From assembly GCA_021731085.1 (NCBI GenBank), contig JAKFYB010000026.1, positions 1-64,000 on the forward strand: a DNA stretch of 64,000 nt, read 5' to 3'. Both the position numbers and the translations under genes were made by a program. Positions within the stretch are counted from its first letter, which is position 1. Every line of letters starts with the position of its first letter. Source of the stretch: Dehalococcoidia bacterium. Its GTDB lineage: Bacteria > Chloroflexota > Dehalococcoidia > DSTF01 > JACRBR01. Positions 18,881 to 26,192 of this stretch are shown piece after piece. The notes beneath the pieces were generated by a model. It saw nothing but the letters and a program-made list of their open reading frames with translations, was not told where the DNA came from and searched no databases.

Positions 18881-18899
18881 CTCGCGCCCACGGCGCGAC

Positions 18900-18925
18900 T
18901 GTAGCGCGGGCCTTCAGCCCGCGCG
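18900..18925 (+). repeat. Family A palindromic repeat
   Basis: tgtagcgcgggccttcagcc followed by cgcg is a full copy, 20 bases after the hairpin of paralogue 2. The 330-base gap to the next gene holds this copy, a family C copy and a promoter. Confidence 0.85.
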
Positions 18926-18959
18926 TGGATATGGGTGATGAGGCGACCAGGGCAGGATA

Positions 18960-18986
18960 TGTGGTACAGCCCCCCGGCTGTGAGTC
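18960..18986 (+). repeat. Family C palindromic repeat
   Basis: The core tacagccccccggctgtgag forms a hairpin. Related copies are at 24160 and 49003, all in the same orientation. Confidence 0.75.
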
Positions 18987-19093
18987 GAGCGGCAACCTTC
19001 CCCCAACCGCCCCAATCGGAGATAATGAGCCGTCAATTATCTGGAGGATCAAAACATTAACGAAGCTGACACGGAGTCGGCATAGCTGATCTG

Positions 19094-19122
19094 TTGACTT
19101 CTCTGATCTGTTGGACTACGAT
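19094..19122 (+). promoter_or_regulatory. Predicted promoter of the third Thr/Pro-rich protein gene
   Basis: TTGACT (19094-19099) and TACGAT (19117-19122) are spaced by the ideal 17 bases. A start near 19129 would give a leader of about 40 bases with an aaggagg site. Confidence 0.7.
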
Positions 19123-19169
19123 GTTCACTGCTTGGAGAAGTAACAGCTCAAGGAGGAGGAACCCCACCC

Positions 19170-19694
19170 ATGTCCCGAAAAGCACTATTGGCAGGATTGG
19201 CGGCCGTGACCGCCGGAATCGCACTCATCGCCCTCAGCCAGACGTCCGGCGGGAACACCGCCTTCGCTGGTGAGGACCCTGACGAGTGTGTCACGTTCAC
19301 ACCGACACACACGTACACGCACACGCCCATGCCGTCCTACACGTCGTCGGTTCCGACCAACACGCCGCTGCCGACCAACACGGCCGTAGGTCAAATTCAG
19401 TCCTTCGGCAACGAGACGCCGCAGCGCACATGCGTGAACACGGCAACGCCGACGCGCACGCCCACAGCGGCCAACACGACCGTCCCGAACACCGCCGTCC
19501 CGACATCGCCCCCGGTCGTCGCAACAGCGACCCCGTCCGGCGGTAACCAGGGTGGTGGCGTCCAGCCGCCGAACACCGGTTCCGGCGACGCCGGCTCCAC
19601 CGGCATTGAAAGCACGTGGCTCCTCCTCGCAGGCGCCGCACTCATCGTCGTCGGTGGTGGCTCTGTCCTCGCCGGCGCCCGCCGCCGCAGCTAA
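19170..19694 (+). CDS. Thr/Pro-rich surface protein with sortase-like C-terminus (paralogue 3)
   Basis: A 174-residue, more diverged member of the trio. It has a signal helix, two Cys residues in separate segments (DECVTF and RTCVNT), Thr/Pro-rich blocks such as TPTHTYTHTPMPS and TPTRTPTAAN, then VQPPNTGS, a transmembrane helix and the tail ARRRS. The PPxTG motif in the same place in all three proteins supports a shared anchoring route. No sortase gene lies in the window. It has its own promoter and terminator. Confidence 0.8.
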   Translation: MSRKALLAGLAAVTAGIALIALSQTSGGNTAFAGEDPDECVTFTPTHTYTHTPMPSYTSSVPTNTPLPTNTAVGQIQSFGNETPQRTCVNTATPTRTPTAANTTVPNTAVPTSPPVVATATPSGGNQGGGVQPPNTGSGDAGSTGIESTWLLLAGAALIVVGGGSVLAGARRRS

Positions 19695-19717
19695 CACTGA
19701 GCGGTAACGCAGAACAA

Positions 19718-19749
19718 AAAGAGGCGCACCCACCCGGGTGCGCCTCTTT
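19718..19749 (+). terminator. Hairpin terminator after paralogue 3, possibly bidirectional
   Basis: 14-bp arms aaagaggcgcaccc and gggtgcgcctcttt with a 4-base loop. On the minus strand it is followed by TTTTT, so it could end transcription from both sides. Confidence 0.75.
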
Positions 19750-19805
19750 CGTCGTCTGCTGAGAGTTTGTGTGCTTTGCCATCCGATAGGGCAACAAGGG
19801 TTCGC

Positions 19806-19830
19806 GTAGGGGCGCTGCTCTGCCGCGCCC
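19806..19830 (+). repeat. Family B palindromic repeat, forward copy upstream of the RAYT
   Basis: gtaggggcgctgctctgccg followed by cgccc. The downstream flank (tcgtcgag and then atgcgacagggccacc) is also partly shared with the copy at 22213. The 250-base gap before the RAYT holds only this repeat and its flanks. Confidence 0.85.
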
Positions 19831-19946
19831 TCGTCGAGAGAGATCCAACGCCGCATGCGACAGGGCCACCCATGCGCGCTGCGTTGGGCGCCACATGTCA
19901 ATCCGAACCGTTGTCATCAGGCGTTGCTCGCTTGTACATATGAACC

Positions 19947-20483
19947 ATGGTCGCGACACATCCAACACGTAAGCCGCTGCGTCTCCGGGAATTCAACTAC
20001 TCGTCGAACGGCGCGTACTCCGTGACGATCGTTGCCCACGAACGCGCCGAACTGTTTGGTGCAATTGCCAACGACGTAGTGGTGGCCAATCCTGCAGGTG
20101 TGGCGGTCACCGACGCGTGGAACACAATCCCGGAACGATTTCCGACCGTCGAACTCGATGCCTTCATGTTGATGCCGAACCACATGCATGGAATCCTGTG
20201 GCTTCTCGACGAACCATCGGTGTCAGGCGTAGAGGGCGCGGCAAGCAGCGCCCCTACAACCACAGACCCCCGCCGCCCGGCGCTGGGCACTGTCATGCGG
20301 GCGTTCAAGTCCATCTCTGCGCGAGAGGTGAATCGCATCGACGATCGCACCGGATCCGTCTGGCAGCGAAACTACTTCGAGACCATCGTGCACAACCAGA
20401 AGCAACTCGACGCCCTGCGCCAATACATCGAAGACAACCCACTAAAATGGGCCCTCGACGAAGAAAACAAGAGCAAGCGATAG
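19947..20483 (+). CDS. REP-associated tyrosine transposase (RAYT, Y1_Tnp family)
   Basis: A 178-residue IS200/IS605-like HUH nuclease of the RAYT type, which are stable single-copy genes thought to mobilise REP sequences. Visible marks are YSVTIVAHER in the first strand, the HxH pair in MLMPNHMHGILWL, and the catalytic Tyr region SVWQRNYFETIVHNQKQLDALRQYIEDNP. The length is normal for the family. The gene is flanked by family B palindromes (19806, 20500, 20601) and carries an inverted copy in frame at 20234, read as GAASSAPT. No terminal inverted repeats of an insertion sequence are seen. Confidence 0.9.
   Translation: MVATHPTRKPLRLREFNYSSNGAYSVTIVAHERAELFGAIANDVVVANPAGVAVTDAWNTIPERFPTVELDAFMLMPNHMHGILWLLDEPSVSGVEGAASSAPTTTDPRRPALGTVMRAFKSISAREVNRIDDRTGSVWQRNYFETIVHNQKQLDALRQYIEDNPLKWALDEENKSKR
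20234..20257 (-). repeat. Family B repeat inside the RAYT coding sequence (inverted)
   Basis: gggcgcggcaagcagcgccc followed by ctac is the reverse complement of the family B unit. It encodes about eight residues in a loop between the HxH motif and the C-terminal Tyr region. Confidence 0.85.
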
Positions 20484-20499
20484 CGCGAACATCGATCGC

Positions 20500-20624
20500 G
20501 TAGGGGCGCTGCTCTGCCGCGCCCGGGTCGAACGAGATCGAATGCCACATCGAGAGGGCATTTGGCTCCCTGTCGGATGCGACACCATCTCCGTACGACA
20601 GGGCGCAGCAAGCAGCACCCCTAC
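20500..20624. repeat. Inverted pair of family B repeats (REPIN-like unit)
   Basis: A forward copy (20500-20524) and an inverted copy (20601-20624) face each other across 76 bases, 16 bases after the RAYT stop codon. Such inverted pairs, called REPINs or BIMEs, are the forms RAYTs are thought to move. The rest of the 304-base gap holds no gene. Confidence 0.75.
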
Positions 20625-20787
20625 ACCAACCTTAAGAGCGCCGCATGCGCCGACCTCCGACATTCTTCCCTCCGCGGGCTGCGTTTGAGGGAACCCCCTG
20701 CCTGTCAGGGATCCCCCTGCCGATACTAGTTCAGAGCCCGTACCCACGGCCTCCTAACTAGATTCGTAGGCAGCACGGGAGCACTTT

Positions 20788-22158
20788 GTGGCCGCTGAGA
20801 GCACCTCGCCCCAACGCCCCATCCTCACCCTCGATGAGCTCACACAGCCCCTCACACGGCGGCCGGAGCGCATACACGCACTCTCCGCCGCTGAACTGGC
20901 CATCGCCTTCAGCAGGGCGCTCGACCTCGCCGAAGGCAAGGACGTAGGCCATGCCCAGCGCGTCTGCTACATCGCCACCCAGATCGCAGACAAGCTAGAA
21001 CTCGCCGAGCCGTCGCGCTCTGGCGTCTATTTCGCCGCGCTCCTGCATGACATCGGTGTGACGCCCGCCTCGGCCGATCTCTTCCGTGCCGCCGGTGTCG
21101 ATGAGATGGCCGTCTTCGGCCCCGCGCCGCTCTCCGTCCGCGAGGACAGCCATCGCGGTGTGTCCGTCTTCGCCGACCGTGAGGCGATCGACGACGCGAT
21201 CGAGAGCCACGGTCCACTCGGCGCAGACATCGCTCGCAAACTCGACCTCGGCGAAGAGGCCGCGCGCGCCATCGAACATCACCACGAGCGCTGGGATGGC
21301 GCCGGCTACCCGCTCGGCTTCACGGGCGACGACATTCCGGTCGAAGCGCGTATCGTCGCGCTCGCCGACGCTGCCGAAGTGCTCATCGCCGACGAGACGA
21401 ACGCCCTCGTCGCGCGCCGCCGTCTCTCGACCTCGATCCAGGACTACGCCGGCTCCATGCTCGATCCGCAGATGGTCGCCGCGCTCCTACAGCTCGCCAA
21501 GGCCGACGAGTTCTGGCTCGGCATGTACTCCGAGGATCTCGCCGAGACCGTTAACAGCATGCGTACGCACATCGAGGTGCGAAAGAGCCGCAAGCGCATG
21601 ATGCGCTTCGCCGAAGTCTTCGCCGAGCTCGCAGATGCAAAGCGCGGCCACGGTTCCCAGCACGCGCGCCTCACCGCGGCGCACGCTGAGTCGCTCGCCA
21701 ACGCCATTGAACTCGACGAAGCGACAACAGAAATGCTTAAGGTCGGCGCGCTGCTGCTCGACCTCGGACTGCTCGGCGTCCCCGCGCGCATCATGTCAAA
21801 GCCCGACATCCTCTCCGTTACCGAGATGCAGCTCATGCGCCAACACCCCGCTAACAGCGAGATGATCTTGCAGGAGCTGCCGGGCCTCGAAGAAGTCGCG
21901 CAATGGATCGCGCGTCACCACGAACGCCCCGACGGTAAGGGCTATCCGGACATGCTCGACGGCGACGAGATCCCCGTCGAGTCACGCATCCTCGCCGTCG
22001 CCGACATGTGGGCCGCCCTCACCAGCGACCGCCCCCACCGCGCCGCGCTCTCGGCGAAGGACGCCCGCCAGGTGCTGCTCAACGCCGCCGGCCACCAGCT
22101 GGACGCCGAACTAGTCCGCACCTTCCTAGCCGCCCAGGAACAACGCCTAACCGCTTAG
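20788..22158 (+). CDS. Protein with two HD-GYP-type phosphodiesterase domains
   Basis: A 456-residue soluble protein beginning with GTG behind gggag. The first HD domain (residues about 30-210) has HAQRVCYIA, LLHDIGV, HHERWDGAGYP and RIVALADAAE. The second (about 270-440) has SQHARLT, HHERPDGKGYP and RILAVADMWAAL, but its HD pair reads LLDLG, so the His is lost. HD-GYP domains degrade cyclic di-GMP. In domain 1 the usual HDIGK Lys is Val. No sensor or receiver domain is attached. One active and one regulatory domain is the likely arrangement. Confidence 0.85.
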   Translation: MAAESTSPQRPILTLDELTQPLTRRPERIHALSAAELAIAFSRALDLAEGKDVGHAQRVCYIATQIADKLELAEPSRSGVYFAALLHDIGVTPASADLFRAAGVDEMAVFGPAPLSVREDSHRGVSVFADREAIDDAIESHGPLGADIARKLDLGEEAARAIEHHHERWDGAGYPLGFTGDDIPVEARIVALADAAEVLIADETNALVARRRLSTSIQDYAGSMLDPQMVAALLQLAKADEFWLGMYSEDLAETVNSMRTHIEVRKSRKRMMRFAEVFAELADAKRGHGSQHARLTAAHAESLANAIELDEATTEMLKVGALLLDLGLLGVPARIMSKPDILSVTEMQLMRQHPANSEMILQELPGLEEVAQWIARHHERPDGKGYPDMLDGDEIPVESRILAVADMWAALTSDRPHRAALSAKDARQVLLNAAGHQLDAELVRTFLAAQEQRLTA

Positions 22159-22212
22159 TCGCGTCGTCGGGCGAGACGACAGCCACCCATGCGCAGCGCC
22201 ACAAGTGACCGC

Positions 22213-22236
22213 GTAGGGGCGCTGCTTGCCGCGCCC
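22213..22236 (+). repeat. Family B palindromic repeat, forward copy
   Basis: gtaggggcgctgcttgccgc followed by gccc, about 55 bases after the HD-GYP stop. The upstream flank (acagccacccatgcgcagcg) resembles the downstream flank of the 19806 copy. Confidence 0.85.
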
Positions 22237-22407
22237 TCATCGAGCACGTGCCAACCCTCATGCGCCAGCGCCATCAGGCCCCAACGTCCCGTCGTCACCT
22301 CTACAGAGTGCCATTCCACCCTTGGCGATCGCCGCACCAACCAACGAAAATCCCGCCATGCGAACACCGTGCGCCCCGAACCGACCAACTTCGGCCATCA
22401 GAAGGGC

Positions 22408-22548
22408 TTTGATCGTTTGCACAGCAATCCATCAAGAACGGTCAAACACCATCAAAGATGATCAAACGCCCGAACCTGAAACACCTGCCGGCACTCCCTT
22501 CTCGAATCCAACTCACGCAAAACGCGTGAAAGCAACCAAACGATCAAA
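22408..22548. promoter_or_regulatory. Operator-like cluster of ATCAAA elements with 10-bp phasing
   Basis: Four elements start exactly 10 bases apart: atcaag (22431), gtcaaa (22441), atcaaa (22451) and atcaaa (22461). A perfect 12-bp inverted repeat, tttgatcgtttg (22408-22419) and caaacgatcaaa (22537-22548), encloses them. The cluster is upstream of the promoter at 22624. The rest of the gap (22237-22407 and 22549-22623) shows no gene. Confidence 0.5.
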
Positions 22549-22623
22549 TGGACGCTTACCGGCTTCACAAGGCAAAACTGCCGAACGAACTCCCGGGACG
22601 GTACGCAGAATGGACAAGAAACG

Positions 22624-22653
22624 CTGACATAAACCGCCCGACTGTCGTACAAT
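22624..22653 (+). promoter_or_regulatory. Predicted promoter of the GYD genes
   Basis: CTGACA (22624-22629) and TACAAT (22648-22653) are 18 bases apart, about 60 bases upstream of the start codon. Confidence 0.6.
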
Positions 22654-22715
22654 CGGACACCTACAGGACTGCCGATCGGGCTGTCCATCCGCTGGTAGCA
22701 CACGGAGGCAGGGAC

Positions 22716-23006
22716 ATGGCCACCTACATTATGCTCAGCACCCTCACCGACGAGGGCCGCAAGACCCTCAAAGAGCGCCCAGAGCGCATGCAAGAAGTCA
22801 ACCGCGAGATCGAGGCAATGGGCGCGCGCGTCACGCAGCAGTACGCCGTCCTCGGCGGCTATGACTTCATCAACATCCTCGAGTGTCCCGATAACGAAAC
22901 AATCGCCCGCATCAGCGTCGAACTTGGAAGCCGCGGCACCGTCGTCCTCACGACGCTCCCCGCCCTCCCCGTGGACACGTTCACCCAGATGCTGAAAGGC
23001 AAGTAG
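22716..23006 (+). CDS. GYD domain protein
   Basis: A 96-residue protein made only of one GYD domain, a small ferredoxin-like fold. The naming motif is GGYDFINILE at about residue 45. The start is the ATG giving MATYIMLSTL with ggagg upstream; the longer open frame has no similarity. The stop TAG is formed by a family B repeat. The next gene begins with a homologous GYD domain fused to an acyltransferase, so this one looks like its paralogue. The function of GYD proteins is unknown. Confidence 0.85.
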   Translation: MATYIMLSTLTDEGRKTLKERPERMQEVNREIEAMGARVTQQYAVLGGYDFINILECPDNETIARISVELGSRGTVVLTTLPALPVDTFTQMLKGK

Positions 23007-23026
23007 GGGCGCGGCCTGCTGCGCCC
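23003..23026 (+). repeat. Family B repeat forming the GYD stop codon
   Basis: gtaggggcgcggcctgctgc followed by gccc. Bases 2-4 of the repeat (TAG) are the stop codon of the GYD gene. Confidence 0.8.
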
Positions 23027-23088
23027 GCCGTCGATGCACGGATGCGGCTCTCGATCGCGATCGTCAACCAAATGCCAGGGGACCAACA

Positions 23089-24120
23089 ATGGGCACATAC
23101 GTCGTCTTCACGAAGCTCACGCCGCAGGGACGCAAGAATCTGCATGCCGACCCCACGCGCCTGCAAGCTGTCACGAAGCAAGCGGAGCAGCTCGGTGCGA
23201 AGGTGGTGCAGCAGTACGCGACCGTCGGCCAGTACGACTTCGTCACCATGATCGAGGCCGAGGACAACGCAACCGTACAGCTCATCGGCGCCGAGATCAG
23301 CGGCCTCGGCACCATGAAGCTCACGACGTTCCCGGCGATCAAGATGGACCGCTTCCAGCAGCTCCTCAAGATGGAGCCATACCGCACCGAACCGCACATG
23401 TGGCAGACGTCCCTGTGGGCGCGCGCCGTCCGTCGCATCGGGCGCCCCTGGACGACGACGCGCTACGTGAAGCAGTACTGCAAGCCACTAACAATCGAAG
23501 GCCGCGAGAACCTCGCTAACCACAAGGGCGGCGCGATCGTCATCGCCAACCACAGCTCGCACTTCGACTCGCCCGTCGTCTACTCGACGCTGCCGGGCAG
23601 CATTCGCAACAAGCTCATGATGGCCGCCGCCGCCGACAAGTTCTACGCCAGCCGCAAGAAGCGCGTCTGGTGGCCGTCCCTCTTCCAGAACGCGTTCCCC
23701 GTCCACCGAGGCGGCGGCGTGAAGCAGCTCGAGTATCCGGTCTCAAAGCTGAAGAGTGGCTGGTCGATCCTCATCTATCCGGAGGGTGGCCGCTCGAAGA
23801 CGGGCCAATTCGCGCGCTTCAAGGCGGGCCCGGCCATCATGGCGATGCAGGCCAACGTGCCCGTCATACCGATCTACATGGAGGGCCTCCGCGACATCAT
23901 GCCCAAGGGCCAGCGCGAGCCGCGCCCGGCCGCCGCGCACGCCCGCATCGGAAAGCCGATCTCACTCGAAGGCGTTGCCTCCGTCTCCGAAGCAACATCC
24001 ATGCTCGAGAACGCCATGCGCGAACTAGCAGGCCTCCCGCCCCGCCGCACCTCAGCCGCAGCCGCCGCAGCACCAGCCGAAGTCCCAGCGATGGCATCCG
24101 CAGGCGGCGGCGCGTCGTAG
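23089..24120 (+). CDS. GYD domain fused to PlsC-type acyltransferase
   Basis: A 343-residue fusion. Residues 1-95 form a GYD domain (GQYDFVTMIEAEDN) closely related to the preceding protein. Residues about 125-310 form a lysophosphatidate-acyltransferase-like domain with NHSSHFD (HX4D motif), VHRGGG, YPEGGRSKTG and VPVIPIYMEG. The tail is Ala/Pro rich. PlsC enzymes acylate lysophospholipids at the membrane. The GYD domain may sense or scaffold. This pairing is not one I recognise from the known acyltransferase families. The stop codon TAG is again supplied by a GTAGGG palindrome. Confidence 0.85.
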   Translation: MGTYVVFTKLTPQGRKNLHADPTRLQAVTKQAEQLGAKVVQQYATVGQYDFVTMIEAEDNATVQLIGAEISGLGTMKLTTFPAIKMDRFQQLLKMEPYRTEPHMWQTSLWARAVRRIGRPWTTTRYVKQYCKPLTIEGRENLANHKGGAIVIANHSSHFDSPVVYSTLPGSIRNKLMMAAAADKFYASRKKRVWWPSLFQNAFPVHRGGGVKQLEYPVSKLKSGWSILIYPEGGRSKTGQFARFKAGPAIMAMQANVPVIPIYMEGLRDIMPKGQREPRPAAAHARIGKPISLEGVASVSEATSMLENAMRELAGLPPRRTSAAAAAAPAEVPAMASAGGGAS

Positions 24121-24140
24121 GGACATGCTGCGGCATGCCC
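24117..24140 (+). repeat. Family B-like palindromic repeat forming a stop codon
   Basis: gtagggacatgctgcggcat followed by gccc keeps the gtaggg lead and hairpin layout but with a different stem. Its TAG is the stop of the GYD-acyltransferase gene. Confidence 0.65.
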
Positions 24141-24159
24141 GCTGTGCGGCGTACAAGAT

Positions 24160-24187
24160 TGTGGAACAGCCGCCCTCGGCTGTGAGT
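24160..24187 (+). repeat. Family C palindromic repeat
   Basis: The core aacagccgccctcggctgtg matches the copies at 18960 and 49003, same orientation. Confidence 0.8.
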
Positions 24188-24308
24188 TCTTACGACCGGC
24201 CAGCGCGCCAAGGCCGACCCAACCCGTGCACCGTCGCTATTCGCCGCATGGGTGAATGGTGCAATTGAACCCTTGTAGGTCGTCCGCAGGTTGCACGACA
24301 CTGGGCGA

Positions 24309-25004
24309 ATGCTCGCACTGCTCACGCCGCAGCCGCCAACCCCGCGCAGCCTCGCGCTGCTGATTGCTGCGCTGGCCTTGATGTTCGCCGTGTGCACCGC
24401 TATGTTCGTCGCTCGCGTCATCCACACGGGCGATCTGCGCTAATTCTTCGTGCCAGGAAACCTGATTCTCGCATGGATCCCGCTTGTGTTCGCGCTCATG
24501 TCGCGCGCCGCATACGGCGGAACGATCTCAGGACGCCCCCTCGCCGTGATGGCGGGCATGATGTGGCTGCTCTTCCTGCCGAACGCGCCGTACGTGATGA
24601 CAGACCTGCAGCACTACCGCCCGACGCCGCTCATGCCCGGCTGGTACGACGGCACGATGCTAGGGGCGTTCGCGGTGACGGGCCTGCTGCTGGGCGTAGT
24701 CTCGCTCTACATCATGCAATCGTTCGTCGCTGATGTGATGGGAGGCGCGGCATCGTGGCTGTTCGTGCTGGCTGTGTTGCCGCTGAGCGGCTTCGGCATC
24801 TATCTCGGGCGCGTCCTGCGCTGGAACAGCTGGGACGTCGTGACGGCGCCGGTCGCACTCTTGCATGACACCGCCCAGATCGTGCGCTATCCCATTCTGT
24901 ACGGGGAGGCGTACGTGATGACGGCCGTGTTCGCAACGCTCTTCGCGACGGCATACGCCGTGTTCTACGCTGTCGCCTCGCTAGGTACGGCGTCGCAGTC
25001 ATAG
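24309..25004 (+). pseudogene. DUF1361 membrane protein interrupted by an in-frame stop
   Basis: The frame from ATG 24309 reads a first transmembrane helix (LLIAALALMFAVCTAMFVAR) ending in HTGDLR, then TAA at 24441-24443, then continues in the same frame with FFVPGNLILAWIP and four or five more helices to 25004. DUF1361 proteins have exactly this layout without the stop: helix 1, a short basic loop, then a WNLfLAWiP segment. A TAC or TAT Tyr codon changed to TAA would explain it. Restart at the GTG at 24450 is possible, but it has no ribosome site. A sequencing error is the alternative. Confidence 0.75.
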
Positions 25005-25022
25005 AACCAGGGGCGGAGTGGG

Positions 25023-26033
25023 TTACGCCAGCTTCCGCGTGATGAGCCGCGTGATCATCTCAGGCCGCATCTTCTTCTTTGAAGGATCTTCGCGCCCGTC
25101 GGTGAGGTAGTTGCCTTCGGTGAAGACACGCATCGTCGCCGCGCGACCGAGGATGCGCTCCATCTTCGCGAACAGGCGCACGAACGCGGCTTTCTTGTCG
25201 GCGAGCGTCGGGAATGCCGCCTGCTCCATCGCGGGCCGGCGGTCATCATAGTCATCGAGCAGGTACGCCCCCGGCATGCCGAATTCCTTGAGCGCCTCGA
25301 TCACCATCGGCATCGCCTCAGGATCGTGCTTCAGGCAGTCCTTCGTTCGCTGTTCGTAGAACATCTCGTGCCGCGTCTCGTCCTTGGCCAGCAGCATCTC
25401 GATCTTCGCGAGGACAGGCTCCTTCGTGTGGCGAGCGTGATTGCGATAGAAGTCCGCCGTGACGAACTCTTGCAGCGTCGTGTTCGCGACGACCTGGGCT
25501 GGCGTGTAGTGCGCCGGGATGCCCCAGTTCTGCTCGCTAGACTCACGTACGTCGGCAACCTCTTCGGTCAGCGCGCGCTTCACCGAGGCCTCGATCTTCG
25601 CCAGCCGCTCAGCGTGCTCGGGGCGCGTGTCGACGTTCTGCTTCTGCGCTTCAAGCCCGATGCGAATCTTCGTGATGTAGTCGCGGAGGGCGTAGTAGTG
25701 CTTCCACTCCTCGATCGCCCACATCATCATGAAGTCGCAGGCGTCCTGATCTTCTTTGAAGTATTCGAGGAGATTCGCGACATAGTCCGGACTATTGCTC
25801 TCGACAAGCATCGCCGACTCGGCGACGTAGGCGTCGGCGGGCGTCAGCAGGTCAAGGTTGATGTCGGTCCAGGGGATCTCGAGAATCTCAGTCAGGTTCC
25901 AGGTGACGCGCTCGTGCGTCTTGAAAAACTCGACGACCTGCTCCGGGCTCGGAATCGTCTTGTGCATGGACGCCGGAAGTGCGGGTTGATTGCCCGTGAA
26001 AGTGTAGTTGTCGATGGCTTTGAGTTTAGACAT
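25023..26033 (-). CDS. Ferritin-like di-iron acyl-ACP desaturase family protein
   Basis: A 336-residue helical protein with two di-iron motifs: EEWKHYY (ExxH type) around residue 110 and KDETRHEMFYEQ around residue 220. The layout matches type 2 acyl-ACP desaturases (DesA-like), which put double bonds into acyl-ACP in the cytosol. The start is the ATG giving MSKLKAIDNY, with cggag 7 bases upstream. It is the last gene of a minus-strand block, separated from the VWA gene by a terminator, so it is probably transcribed separately. Confidence 0.85.
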   Translation of the reverse strand: MSKLKAIDNYTFTGNQPALPASMHKTIPSPEQVVEFFKTHERVTWNLTEILEIPWTDINLDLLTPADAYVAESAMLVESNSPDYVANLLEYFKEDQDACDFMMMWAIEEWKHYYALRDYITKIRIGLEAQKQNVDTRPEHAERLAKIEASVKRALTEEVADVRESSEQNWGIPAHYTPAQVVANTTLQEFVTADFYRNHARHTKEPVLAKIEMLLAKDETRHEMFYEQRTKDCLKHDPEAMPMVIEALKEFGMPGAYLLDDYDDRRPAMEQAAFPTLADKKAAFVRLFAKMERILGRAATMRVFTEGNYLTDGREDPSKKKMRPEMITRLITRKLA

Positions 26034-26124
26034 GTAATTCTCCGCTGGGGCGAGCACGAAAGGGCGAACCATGCTCGATGCAGGTGTGGCGCGCGTGGTC
26101 CGTACGCGCTGGGCCGGATGCGGG

Positions 26125-26158
26125 CAAAGAAGCAGCGGCCGCCGGAAGGCAGCCGCTG
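26125..26158 (-). terminator. Terminator after the MoxR/VWA operon
   Basis: On the minus strand cagcggctgcc and ggcggccgctg-type arms form a stem (core 26133-26139 with 26152-26158) followed by cttcttt. It separates the VWA gene from the desaturase gene. Confidence 0.7.
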
Positions 26159-26192
26159 TGAAGTCGCACGGTTGATGGGCGCGTAAGAATAG

